DNA from: Sporisorium sorghi
Lineage: Eukaryota; Basidiomycota; Ustilaginomycetes; Ustilaginales; Ustilaginaceae
Length of the DNA stretch: 33,256 nucleotides
Assembly: GCA_023212695.1 (NCBI GenBank)
Contig: JALCCG010000236.1
Span: forward strand, 1 to 33,256
Direction: 5' to 3'
The translations under genes and the position numbers were made by a program. The notes under the pieces were generated by a model. The model saw only the letters and a list, made by a program, of their open reading frames with translations, made no database searches and was not told the DNA's origin. Positions 25,110 through 33,256 of this stretch are shown here, one piece after another (within the stretch, counting starts at the first letter, position 1; every line of letters begins with the position of its first letter).

Positions 25110-28100
25110 CTACTGTCCCGAAGCCTTAGCAATCGTAGTATCGTACTTCCTGATCAAGTCCGCACTGCCCTCGGTCTGACTGAACGCAAAACCTCTGGTG
25201 CGGCGCATCCTCTGCACGGCCCTAACTTTACGAATCGCCTTCTGGAACTGGTCCATCCTGGGTCTGTAATCCTGCAGGTTGTACTTCTGCACCTCCTGCA
25301 CGATATGGTAGCTCTCCGGGTGGTAGGTGCGCTTCCAGTACTTCCAGCCAAAGTCGCGCGCCAGGCAGATGGTGGGCACCACGAGCATGCTGAACCAGAA
25401 CGCGCTGAAACCGTACAGTCGCGGGACGATGCCGTCGTATTCGCGCGAGAAGCCCAGCCGAGGTGCGATGAGCGCGTAGATCGCCAGGAACGCAATGGTG
25501 AACACCAGCGAACCCGGGATCGCGGCGAAGGTGTACTTGGTCCACAGATCCGAAATCAGCGCCGCTTTGCCCAACACTGTTACCAGCACCACCATGAACA
25601 ACGTCGTGCCCCAGATCCACATGTAGCTCGCATACCCGTCCGCGAGCTGCGGCGAACCCCAGAAGATCACCGTCACGCACAGGTACGTCACGAGCGAGTG
25701 GAAAAACGCATTCGCCGTCCAGCCCCAAAATCGCCTCTTGTCGAAGTACACCTGCCCGTACAGCTGCGGATACCGATCCAGCATCCTCGCGGACAAGAAC
25801 TGGTCGAAAACACCAATCACCAACGGCGGCAACACCGTAAAGATCACATTGTAGAACGAAAGCGTCCAGCTCTCAAACGCCACCTGCCCCGAGAAAGAGT
25901 TCTGGAACGAGTACCAGAACAGCGTCATGTACAGCGTGATGTTCTTGTAGAAGCTGTACAGGATCATCTTGCTCAGCCGCGCGTACGACCAGCTACCGTG
26001 CACCAGCAGCAGCTTGCGCAGGTACCGGAACTGCGAGATGGCCACATCCGCCGATCGCGCCGCTTGCAGGCCCTCGACGCCGCTGATGCCTACGCCGACG
26101 TGCGCTGCTTGGATCATGCTCACGTCGTTGGCGCCGTCGCCGATGGCGAGCAGCAGCGAAGACATGTTTTTCTTGACCAGCTTCACCACCAGCGCCTTTT
26201 GCAAAGGTGAGACACGACAGCAGATCACCGCCTTGCACAGCACCGCTAGCTCCAGGAACACTTTCGCCAGCTCCTTTTCCAGCGCGAAACTGAGCGACTT
26301 GCCGTCGATGACCAGCGCCATCTCTTCCTGTTCGACGCCCGCCGTGTTGCGCTGGTTCTTGATGGCTGCGAGCCGCTTGTTGAGCACCTCGGCGGTATCG
26401 TGCAGATTTTCCTCGTTGATGATGACCAGGTTCATCGATTCGCTGATCAGTCTACAGGACAAGCCGATGTTGATCGCCGTCTCCTGTCTGTCGCCCGTCA
26501 AGACCCAGATCTTGATCCCCGCCGACTGCAGCGTGTGAATCGTATCCGGCACGCCGTCCTGCAACTTGTCCTCGATCGCCGTTGCACCGAGCAGGAACAG
26601 GTTCTGCTCGATCATCTCGGCAGCCTTATCCAGCGCCTCGCTTCGACCCTGGATGGTGGCAGCCGCCTGATCGTAGATCTTGGACCACTGGCGATACTCT
26701 TGCTCGCTCACCTCGCGCATGGCGATGCACAGCGTGCGCAGGCCTTCGGTAGCGTAGTCTTCGAGGTGGATCATGGTCTGGTCGGTAAACGGCTGGTTCT
26801 CGCTGAGTCGAGCCAGGATGACGGTATCGGCGCCCTTGCAATACAGCTTGATCTTGCCGTCCGGACAGCGCACCACGGTCGACATGCGTTTGCGGGTCGA
26901 GTTGAACTCGCACACGTTGAGGATCTCCCACTCGCGCTCGGTGCCGCGGATGTTGACAAACACAGAGCGCGGCTTGCGCGTGGTAAACTGGTAGCCGAGC
27001 GATTCGGCACCGGCTACGAGCGCCGCTTCGTCCGGGCTCGACGCCTGGAAGATGACCTTGTCGCCTTTGCGTTCAGGGATGACTGTGTGGCACACGGCGA
27101 GCAGCGTCAAGAACTCGTCGATCACGGCGCTGCTGCCGTCGTCCGGGGTGCGACCGTCCATGATGGCTTTGAGCTCGTGCCACGTCCTCTGTCCACCGAT
27201 CTCTCGCCCATCTGGACCAATCTCGCCGGTACCCTGCTTGCTCTCGTCGATCACATCGGTGAACGAGATGCCGCCAATGCTCGCCTGCTTGAACTCCATC
27301 TCGTTTCGAGTGAGCGTGCCCGTCTTGTCCGAAAAGATGTAGTCGATCTGGCCGAGCTCCTCGACCAAGCTGCTGGTTCGGCAAAGTGCGGGCGTGTCGG
27401 TGGGCGCGTAGTACATGTCGAGGTCCGAGTTGATGAGCATAGCCTGCTGATACTTGACCACCTCGACAGTGACGATGAGCGAGATGGGGATCAAGTTGTT
27501 GTAGGCAATGACAAACGTCAAAATGTCCTCGATAAACTGGCGCGCCTTGCCCTTGCCCTCTTCGTTGAGCAGCAGATACTTCATCTTGTTGGCGTAGGCC
27601 GTGTTGCGAACGATGGCGCCGATTGAGGAAGCTACGGACAGCGCGAGGAGCAGGATGAAGAGGAGCAAGATCTGCATGTTGACCTGCTTCTCGACGGCGG
27701 TGCGCTTGATGGGTGCTGCGGTGGCATTGCGCATGAGCTTGGTCTCGTGGCCGGTGAAGACGACGAGACCGTAGACCCAGGGCGTGTTGCGGAGCTGTGC
27801 ACCTCGGAGCAAGAGCTGTTCGGGGCTGAGGGGAGCTTTGCGCATGGGAGTGCCGCTGAAACCGGGCGTGGAGCTGAGCTGGATGTGGAGCGTAGCGTCG
27901 AAAGTGTAGAGGCTGTTGTTGGGCTGCTCGGAGGTGAGATTGCCGCGCAGGGTGGAAGCTGCACTGGACGAGGTGAGCTTGGCGGTATCTGGCGAAGCCT
28001 GCTTGATTTTCAAATTGGTCTCGCCGTCGAGGTTGGCCGTCTCGATGTAGCAGAGGCCTTCTGGTTCAGAGCTGGAGAGAAGCACAAGATCGGCTGGGAA

Positions 28101-29297
28101 GAACTCGTTGTTCTCGACGCGGATGATGTCGCCGACGCGGATGTGCCTCCACCTTCTAGGCTCGAAGGAGCCGGTGCCAGGGTCGAGGACGTGCGAGATG
28201 CGCGCGTTGAGCTCTGAATCGGACTGATGCCTCTTGATGTCTTCCTTGATCTCTTTGAAGGCGGAGGCGAGCAGCACCAACGCCAGGGGGACGATGGTCG
28301 TCCAACGATTTGTAGGCGAGACACCGGGGATCTGCTGGATGCAGGCGGTGAAGAGGAAGAAGACGTTGGCGTACTTGCTGAACTGCTCGACGAGGAACTT
28401 GGGCACAAAGGTGAGGACGTTGTATTTGGAGGTGCTGACGTAGTTGTCGAGAAAGTCGCTCTTGTCGTTGGCGAGCGGGTCGTTGAGCTGGACGATGCGG
28501 TCGCCCTGGCGCTTCTCCTGCTGTCTGCGACGACGAAGCACAGTATCAATGTCGGCCTTGACCGATCTCATGCTGCGCTTGAGACCATCCATGATACCAT
28601 CGCTGGGTGGTCTGCGACTTGTGCCCGAGGTGCGACCTGCGCCTCGCACGGCAGAACGCCTCGAGTCGTTTCGGCCAGCGGAAGCAGAAGCATTGCCGGA
28701 TGGACCAGCGTAGGGGAGGTACTTGGCGTCGTCCATGGGTGAGATCTCGTCGTCTGCTTCGATGCTCTTGAAGCTGTGTCGAGCAGCGTACGCGTCGGCG
28801 AACGGACCTTCTGTCGAGTAGCCTGCGTGTTGATAGCCAGCGGGAGTCTGAGCGCTCGCAGCCAGGGGCAAGCCAGATTCGACGCTGCCTTGCATGTGAG
28901 AGCCAAAGTTGGATCGAGGGACATCCAGACCCATGGCGTTATCGTGGTGGTCGAAGGAAGCTGTAGAGGCAGCAAAAGGATCCGAGGCGTACTTTGAGGT
29001 GGACGAGGTGGGTGGGTAAGCGCGGTTGTGAGATGAAGCAGGAGAAGCGCCACGGTGATCGACGCCTCCAAAGTCGTCAAAATCGTCGCCCATAAGATCT
29101 GGATCGTCGGCATCGACAAGAACGTGTGATGGACCGCCAGAAGCGGAAGCTCTGGATGTGTGGCTGTTGTTGTTGATGCCAAAAGTGTCTTGAGACTGGT
29201 CAAAGTCGGCAAAGGGGTCGTTGTGTACAGGTTGACGAGCAGTCTGACGCTGCTGACCGGCGTGAGAGCCGGTGACGAAATCGTCAAAGTCGTCCAT
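25110..29297 (-). CDS. DRS2: Drs2-type P4-ATPase (aminophospholipid flippase)
   Basis: A 1395-aa P4-ATPase that moves phosphatidylserine (and phosphatidylethanolamine) from the lumenal to the cytosolic leaflet at trans-Golgi/endosome membranes, driving vesicle formation; in yeast it works with a Cdc50 subunit. Seen: TM1 with the Drs2-class QQ pair (Q321-Q322) in CIQQIPGVSPTNR, actuator loop DGET (424-427), TM4 PISL (604-607), phosphorylation motif DKTGTLT with catalytic D657, nucleotide-binding KGAD (821-824), TGDRQETA (934-941), hinge GDGANDVSM (1053-1061) and the remaining C-terminal membrane segments. The tail contains RMRRTRGFAFSQTE, matching the autoinhibitory RGFAFS element of Drs2, and ends near YDTT. 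The QQ pair and tail favour Drs2 over Dnf1/2. The about 230-residue N-terminal cytosolic extension has two DDFDDF motifs and several DPF/GPF motifs. The frame is intronless and complete. Confidence 0.97.
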   Translation of the reverse strand: MDDFDDFVTGSHAGQQRQTARQPVHNDPFADFDQSQDTFGINNNSHTSRASASGGPSHVLVDADDPDLMGDDFDDFGGVDHRGASPASSHNRAYPPTSSTSKYASDPFAASTASFDHHDNAMGLDVPRSNFGSHMQGSVESGLPLAASAQTPAGYQHAGYSTEGPFADAYAARHSFKSIEADDEISPMDDAKYLPYAGPSGNASASAGRNDSRRSAVRGAGRTSGTSRRPPSDGIMDGLKRSMRSVKADIDTVLRRRRQQEKRQGDRIVQLNDPLANDKSDFLDNYVSTSKYNVLTFVPKFLVEQFSKYANVFFLFTACIQQIPGVSPTNRWTTIVPLALVLLASAFKEIKEDIKRHQSDSELNARISHVLDPGTGSFEPRRWRHIRVGDIIRVENNEFFPADLVLLSSSEPEGLCYIETANLDGETNLKIKQASPDTAKLTSSSAASTLRGNLTSEQPNNSLYTFDATLHIQLSSTPGFSGTPMRKAPLSPEQLLLRGAQLRNTPWVYGLVVFTGHETKLMRNATAAPIKRTAVEKQVNMQILLLFILLLALSVASSIGAIVRNTAYANKMKYLLLNEEGKGKARQFIEDILTFVIAYNNLIPISLIVTVEVVKYQQAMLINSDLDMYYAPTDTPALCRTSSLVEELGQIDYIFSDKTGTLTRNEMEFKQASIGGISFTDVIDESKQGTGEIGPDGREIGGQRTWHELKAIMDGRTPDDGSSAVIDEFLTLLAVCHTVIPERKGDKVIFQASSPDEAALVAGAESLGYQFTTRKPRSVFVNIRGTEREWEILNVCEFNSTRKRMSTVVRCPDGKIKLYCKGADTVILARLSENQPFTDQTMIHLEDYATEGLRTLCIAMREVSEQEYRQWSKIYDQAAATIQGRSEALDKAAEMIEQNLFLLGATAIEDKLQDGVPDTIHTLQSAGIKIWVLTGDRQETAINIGLSCRLISESMNLVIINEENLHDTAEVLNKRLAAIKNQRNTAGVEQEEMALVIDGKSLSFALEKELAKVFLELAVLCKAVICCRVSPLQKALVVKLVKKNMSSLLLAIGDGANDVSMIQAAHVGVGISGVEGLQAARSADVAISQFRYLRKLLLVHGSWSYARLSKMILYSFYKNITLYMTLFWYSFQNSFSGQVAFESWTLSFYNVIFTVLPPLVIGVFDQFLSARMLDRYPQLYGQVYFDKRRFWGWTANAFFHSLVTYLCVTVIFWGSPQLADGYASYMWIWGTTLFMVVLVTVLGKAALISDLWTKYTFAAIPGSLVFTIAFLAIYALIAPRLGFSREYDGIVPRLYGFSAFWFSMLVVPTICLARDFGWKYWKRTYHPESYHIVQEVQKYNLQDYRPRMDQFQKAIRKVRAVQRMRRTRGFAFSQTEGSADLIRKYDTTIAKASGQ

Positions 29298-29380
29298 TGT
29301 GGCGGCGGCGGATGAAGTTTAGGATGGAAACAGGCTAGCTGTGCAGTTTCATCAAGCTGCGCGTTCGAGTCGGAGATTGT

Positions 29381-29422
<42 letters not shown>
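29381..29422. repeat. (AGC)14 trinucleotide repeat in the flippase leader/promoter
   Basis: Fourteen perfect AGC units, 84-125 bp upstream of the flippase ATG. On that gene's coding strand the run reads GCT/CTG. It is the longest trinucleotide run in the window and is non-coding for both flanking genes. Confidence 0.95.
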
Positions 29423-29424
<2 letters not shown>

Positions 29425-29825
29425 AGGGCCCAAGCGCGGGCCGAAGCGAAGTTGGAAGCCGCTACAAAGGAGAAGGACGGGTTGCGTCGACAAGCTGATA
29501 AGAGCCCGTCGATAGTCGTCTGCTGGCTGAAAGTGCGGTTGTGATGCTTCTTTGCGGAAAGCGAGATGACATGGAAGCTTGGAAGGAAGAGAAAGAGCAG
29601 AACGCGCCCATTTGCCAAGTCGCGGCAAGCACAGCAGCACAGCACAGAACAGAACAGCAGAACAGCACGACAGAAGCAGCTTACAGCGCATGACACTCAC
29701 ACTCTGCCAAAAAGCACAGCCAAGAAAATCGTGGAAAAAGAAATGGGCAAAATGTTAGACTTTCCTCTCACCCCTTAAACCGGAAATCGGAACAACGCTC
29801 GGGCCCTGTTTGGCGCACCAGAAGG

Positions 29826-29858
<33 letters not shown>
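29826..29858. repeat. A33 homopolymer tract upstream of the pinin-like gene
   Basis: Thirty-three consecutive A residues ending 70 bp before the pinin-like ATG, in sense orientation to that gene. Confidence 0.95.
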
Positions 29859-29861
<3 letters not shown>

Positions 29862-29928
29862 GCTTCTCCACGATCCTCACCCTTCTCACACCAGCTGCGC
29901 AGTCCGATTGGTGCGTTGCGGGGCCATC

Positions 29929-30831
29929 ATGGAAGACCAAGACGGCAGCGAGCAGCCTATCCGGGACACGGCAGCATCTTCATCAACCCCGTCACCGTCA
30001 CAGAAGCACGTCGAGGAGCAGCGTCCAACAGCGCGTCGCATCCAACGCTCGCCGACACCGCAATCGCGTCCGAGCTCGAGCCCAGAACAATCCCGCAATC
30101 CATCTCGCAGTCCCTCCACCAGCAAACGCAGCGTCAAGCGGACGTCCACATTCTCGCCGGTGCCCGAGGAGCAGCCGTCCTCCTTGCAAAACGCGCAACC
30201 GGCACCCAAACGCGCGCGCACCGCTGCACGCACCACCCACGACCCTGATGCCAAGCGCCGCGGGCAGCGGCTGTTCGGCGTGCTCACGTCGACGCTGAGC
30301 CAGTTCAAGCGCGAGTCCGAGACGCAGCGGGCGGCGTCGGCGGCGCATAAGCGTGCAGAGGTCGAGGCGCGGCTCGCGAGCAAGCTGAGGGATTCGGAGC
30401 GGGTCATTGGCAAGATGGAGCGCAGGCGCGAGATGGTGTGGGAGGCGAGGCGTTTGGCCGAGCAGATTGCGAGCGCTGATGCGCAGCGCAAGACGCTTAG
30501 GGGGCTGAAGCGGAGGATGGCGAGTTTCTTGTTTACAGATCCGACAGGCGGACCCGGCAGCAGGGCGAGGAAGAGAGCAGCAGGCCGGGAGGAGAGGTTG
30601 GCCGCTGACATTCCAACCGCAGTGGCGCCCGAGAGGGCGCGGGAGAGAGATGGGTACGCGGTCTACTTCCTACCCGGCAAAACGCTCCCAGAGCAGGAAG
30701 ACGCACTCAACGCGCAGGAGGACGACGTCGACGAGACGATCGATCGCTTCGACGACACCTGGGACGCTAGGCGCGCTCAGCTCGTGCATCAGCTGGACGA
30801 GGTCAAGCGCAAGTTGAGAGAGTCTCAGTGA
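29929..30831 (+). CDS. Pinin/SDK/MemA-domain protein
   Basis: A 300-aa protein. The first about 105 residues are Ser/Pro/Thr/Arg-rich with several SP sites and a basic PKRARTAAR patch (92-101) that could be a nuclear localisation signal. From about 108 to 255 it has the pinin/SDK/memA domain: RRGQRLFGVLTSTLSQFKRE (110-129), a long charged helix, and a closing aromatic strand YAVYFLPGK (243-251), the equivalent of the pinin FYIPG segment. Animal pinin is a nuclear-speckle protein in splicing and exon-junction (PSAP/ASAP) complexes that binds RNPS1. The fungal protein is expected to act in nuclear mRNA processing, by inference. The C-terminal about 40 residues are an acidic-then-basic helix. 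The ATG at 29929 was chosen because it has A at -3 and G at +4; the frame extends 23 codons further up without an ATG of better context. Confidence 0.85.
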   Translation: MEDQDGSEQPIRDTAASSSTPSPSQKHVEEQRPTARRIQRSPTPQSRPSSSPEQSRNPSRSPSTSKRSVKRTSTFSPVPEEQPSSLQNAQPAPKRARTAARTTHDPDAKRRGQRLFGVLTSTLSQFKRESETQRAASAAHKRAEVEARLASKLRDSERVIGKMERRREMVWEARRLAEQIASADAQRKTLRGLKRRMASFLFTDPTGGPGSRARKRAAGREERLAADIPTAVAPERARERDGYAVYFLPGKTLPEQEDALNAQEDDVDETIDRFDDTWDARRAQLVHQLDEVKRKLRESQ

Positions 30832-30974
30832 AGAGAGCGCTCATGTATTTGTATCTGCAACCCTGTAACAACAGCGACACCGCTTTCGCATTCGCACTCG
30901 CAACCTGTCTGCAGACGTCCGGCCTGGAAAACACTTTCCGATGGTATCAAGACGAGCCTACAAAGCATTCTTCT
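30832..30974. terminator. Short convergent 3' region
   Basis: Only 143 bp separate the stop codons of the pinin-like and VWA genes, so their 3' UTRs may overlap. A TGTATTTGTA stretch just after the pinin-like stop resembles a UGUA/U-rich 3'-end element. Confidence 0.4.
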
Positions 30975-32577
30975 TCAGTAGCCAGACGGTCGAGCCTGGG
31001 GAAACCCGAACGGCGCCGCCGACGGCGGCTGCTGCTGCTGCTGCTCACTGTGTTGAGGCGGATACCCGCCGCCCACCTGCGGGTTGGGCATCGCGAATCC
31101 ACCCGTGCCGGGCATGAAGCCTCCAGGTCCTCCTCCTCCCGCACCACCTGGCTGGGGATAGCTCGATCCGTTGGACGCAGATGCATCGCGCTGGCCGTAC
31201 GGCGGCTGCGACTGGTACGCGTTCGCATACGGCGGGGGAGGCGCACCAGGCTGCGAGACTCCGTACGGCTGATACCCGGGAGCAGGATAGCCTGACCCTG
31301 GAGCGGGGTAGCCTCCTCCTCCTCCTCCTCCTCCCGATGGCGGTGCACCGTACGACGACTGTGCAGGCGGATACGGCTGTTGTTGCTGCTGGTATCCACC
31401 CGGCTGCGGATACCCACTTTGCTGCTGCTGCTGAGGCGGCGCTCCAGGGTACGACGGCTGGTGCGCATACCCTTGATCCACGCCCGGCGGCGGCAAGGCA
31501 CCGCCCGCACTCGGCACCGGAGTAGCCCCGTTCAAAGCGGCATCCCTCTCCCTCCTAAACGCGTCGCTCTGAGCCCTGAACCGCTGCTCCTTGTCGCGCT
31601 TGTCCAGCTCCTTCTTCTCGCGTCTCCTCCTCGCATTGCGACTGAACCCGCTCTGCCCCTCGTTCTCATCGCTCGCATCGTACGACGTGTCGATGGGACC
31701 GAGCAGCAGCTTGAGGCAGTACAGCTCAGGCGTGAGCTCGATGCCCGTGCTCTTTTTCACCTGTTGCGACTCGATGGTAATGTCGGAGCAGACGTCGATG
31801 AGGTCGCCCACGGTGGGGTCGTTGTCGATCGAATCGAGCCATTCTTGCGCCTCGCGGTCGTTTCCGACGGCTGCGATTTGGAACGACACTGCGTCTTCGC
31901 CGTAGCGTGTGGACGCGAGGGTGCGTTTGGCGTGCTGAAGCACCTGGACGATCTTGTTGCCCTTTTCGGACGAGCCTGTGGGTCTGCCGTCCGTGATGAC
32001 GAGTACGAACGCGGGTTTCTGCAAGCGTCCCTGGGTGGCAGGCGAGAGCACCAGGGGTTGGAGGATCTTGGCTTCGAGCGAAGAGCCCATGGGAGTCGCC
32101 CGACCGTCGTAGGCGCAGCCAGACGTGAGCTGATCTGCCTCGGCGACATTGTGGATGCGCTGCTGCGTCGGCGCATTCATCCATGCGACCTCCATGCCGT
32201 CCGGGTCGAACCTAGCAGCGGCATCGGCAGCGCGTTTCAAGATCCCCGCCAGAGCATCGCGCCTCCTCGTCCCCTCGGATCGCATCGAAGCCGAATCATC
32301 GAGCAAAAACATGACATCGAACAGCGCCAGCTTGACCAGATCCTGCGCCAAGTACGGAGGCAGCTGCCAGCTATCGGCGCACTGCTGCAGCGCCCCCGAG
32401 CTCGCAATATGCTGAGCGATGCGCGCGACATCGGCAAACGTGTAAAAGGGATAGAGGTACTGATCCATAACACACGTCGCGAGCAGATTGGCGATGTGCT
32501 TCCAGTCACGCAGCGAGTCCCAGCCGAGGTTGGGGTTGTTGGCGGCCAAAGCGGTCGGATTAGCGTTTGGGTTGGGT

Positions 32578-32615
<38 letters not shown>

Positions 32616-32852
32616 ATGGTGGTGATGGGCGTAGGCGGCACCGGCAGCAGCTACGGCAGCACCTCCCATCGCTGCTCCGCCCCACGACGAGGCGTGCGAG
32701 TTGGAGTGTTGGCTAGAGGACATGGGTGGAGCGGTGATTTGATGAGCGGCAGTGTGCTGTTGATGTTGGTGTTTCTTGGAAGCCTTGTAAAGCATGTACG
32801 CCGTGACACCGACTGCCAGACCTGCGAAAAGGAGCTTCTTGTTGAATCCCAT
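30975..32852 (-). CDS. Membrane-anchored von Willebrand factor A protein with polyQ and Gly/Tyr/Pro/Gln-rich tail
   Basis: A 625-aa protein without an assigned function. A hydrophobic segment right at the N-terminus (about 7-22, after MGFNKK) is followed by basic KASKKH, suggesting a signal anchor in the ER or outer mitochondrial membrane with the rest cytosolic. Then come His/Ala-rich sequence, four His and twelve Gln (76-91), a helical region (about 110-175), and a VWA domain (about 178-365) with a complete metal-ion-dependent adhesion site: D185-x-S187-x-S189, T253 in GRATPMGSS and D288 in ITDGRP. A charged RRRREKKELDKRDKEQR-type segment (about 408-425) leads into a long Gln/Gly/Tyr/Pro-rich tail (about 455-625) with poly-Gly and a PPPY motif (539-542). 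Family knowledge: intracellular VWA domains mediate Mg-dependent protein contacts in ubiquitin, transcription and membrane complexes. The tail is prion-like in composition. A TATAAA lies about 80 bp upstream. Confidence 0.8.
32580..32615. repeat. (CTG)12 microsatellite encoding polyQ
   Basis: Twelve perfect CTG units; on the coding strand of the VWA gene they are CAG codons for 12 glutamines. Confidence 0.95.
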
Positions 32853-32932
32853 TTGCCTGGTGTCTTGATGGCTGCGTCGGGTTGTTGGTTGTAGGAAAAC
32901 AAGAAGTGACTCTCACTCGCAACGACCTCGTC

Positions 32933-32938
32933 TTTATA
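32933..32938 (-). promoter_or_regulatory. Candidate TATA box of the VWA gene
   Basis: TATAAA on the minus strand, 81-86 bp upstream of the ATG at 32852, in a plausible core-promoter position. Confidence 0.45.
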
Positions 32939-33064
32939 GGTTTCACGAGTCGCTTCGGCATTCAAGCGCTTCTCCACAACAGCAGCAATCATGAATAGCA
33001 GAACAGCGGCAGAAGAGCACGACAGAACAACGACGTCACTCAACCCGCGATCCGAAGAACGTCC

Positions 33065-33081
33065 AAAAAAAAAAAAAAAAA
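33065..33081. repeat. A17 homopolymer tract
   Basis: Seventeen consecutive A residues upstream of the VWA gene. Confidence 0.95.
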
Positions 33082-33179
33082 GGCGGTGCAACACGGACCA
33101 TCTGAAAAAGGGAAAAAGAGGCGCTTCGGGGCTGTGTCTTTTTTCAGGAACGTCTTTTTTGTTCTGCGTCGCTAAAATG

Positions 33180-33247
<68 letters not shown>
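33180..33247. repeat. A68 homopolymer tract at the right edge
   Basis: Sixty-eight consecutive A residues followed by CAACAAAAA at the end of the window. It may be a real poly(dA:dT) tract, a retroposon tail, or a point where an assembly breaks or is inflated. Confidence 0.9.
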
Positions 33248-33248
<1 letters not shown>

Positions 33249-33256
33249 AACAAAAA

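Larger units (their letters stand above)
29298..29928. promoter_or_regulatory. Divergent promoter region between the flippase and pinin-like genes
   Basis: A 631-bp region between divergently transcribed genes. It contains a perfect (AGC)14 run near the flippase start and an A33 tract near the pinin-like start, separated by about 400 bp. Between them are CAG/AACAGC-rich sequences (about 29630-29670). No clear TATA box. Confidence 0.55.
32853..33256. promoter_or_regulatory. VWA-gene upstream region with poly(A) tracts at the window edge
   Basis: The last 404 bp hold the VWA-gene promoter and two A tracts (33065-33081 and 33180-33247). No coding sequence can be supported; frames here translate mostly to homopolymer. 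Confidence 0.6.

Noticed and set aside
26400..27626. A 408-codon plus-strand frame inside the flippase gene.
   Set aside because: It is antisense to the conserved catalytic region of the flippase and has no recognisable motif; a codon-bias shadow.

Overview
The window looks like a stretch of nuclear chromosome from a basidiomycete fungus, most likely a smut-type fungus (Ustilaginomycetes; this is inference). The supporting signs are: ten protein-coding loci with long, apparently intronless reading frames, a fairly GC-rich and strongly RNY-biased coding sequence that leaves long antisense shadow frames, genes scattered on both strands without operons, pyrimidine-rich 5' leaders, and proteins that are larger than their yeast relatives because of Ser/Ala/Gly/Gln-rich insertions. 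I saw no transposon ORF, CRISPR array, rRNA or convincing tRNA.

Layout, left to right: (1) the N-terminal part of a diacylglycerol/sphingoid-base kinase-like protein, minus strand, cut by the left edge; (2) cohesin subunit SMC3, minus; (3) a small RRM protein with an ALY/REF-like RRM, minus; (4) a tail-anchored FHA/coiled-coil protein resembling the STRIPAK component SLMAP/Far9-Far10/PRO45, minus; (5) a 2.46-kb divergent intergenic region containing long homopolymer tracts; (6) a giant (2062 aa) alpha-arrestin-like protein, plus; (7) directly downstream on the same strand, a BRO1-domain protein matching the pH-response regulator PalC/Rim23; (8) a 1248-aa coiled-coil protein I cannot assign, minus; (9) a Drs2-type P4-ATPase (phospholipid flippase), minus; (10) a pinin/SDK/MemA-domain protein, plus; (11) a membrane-anchored von Willebrand factor A protein with polyQ and a Gly/Tyr/Pro/Gln-rich tail, minus. 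The right edge ends in a 68-nt poly(A) run.

Most genes are housekeeping (cohesion, mRNP biogenesis, flippase). The most interesting point is the head-to-tail pair of a very large alpha-arrestin and PalC. In ascomycetes the Pal/Rim ambient-pH pathway uses an arrestin (PalF/Rim8) and the BRO1 protein PalC to recruit ESCRT, and the arrestin has been hard to identify in basidiomycetes. The arrestin here carries one PTAP, one SPLP and two LPxY short motifs, the kinds of motif used to bind ESCRT-I and Nedd4/Rsp5 ligases. A link to PalC is therefore a testable hypothesis, although an Art1/Ldb19-like nutrient-transporter arrestin is an equally good or better reading of its N-domain. All identities come from motif recognition by eye; no database search was run.
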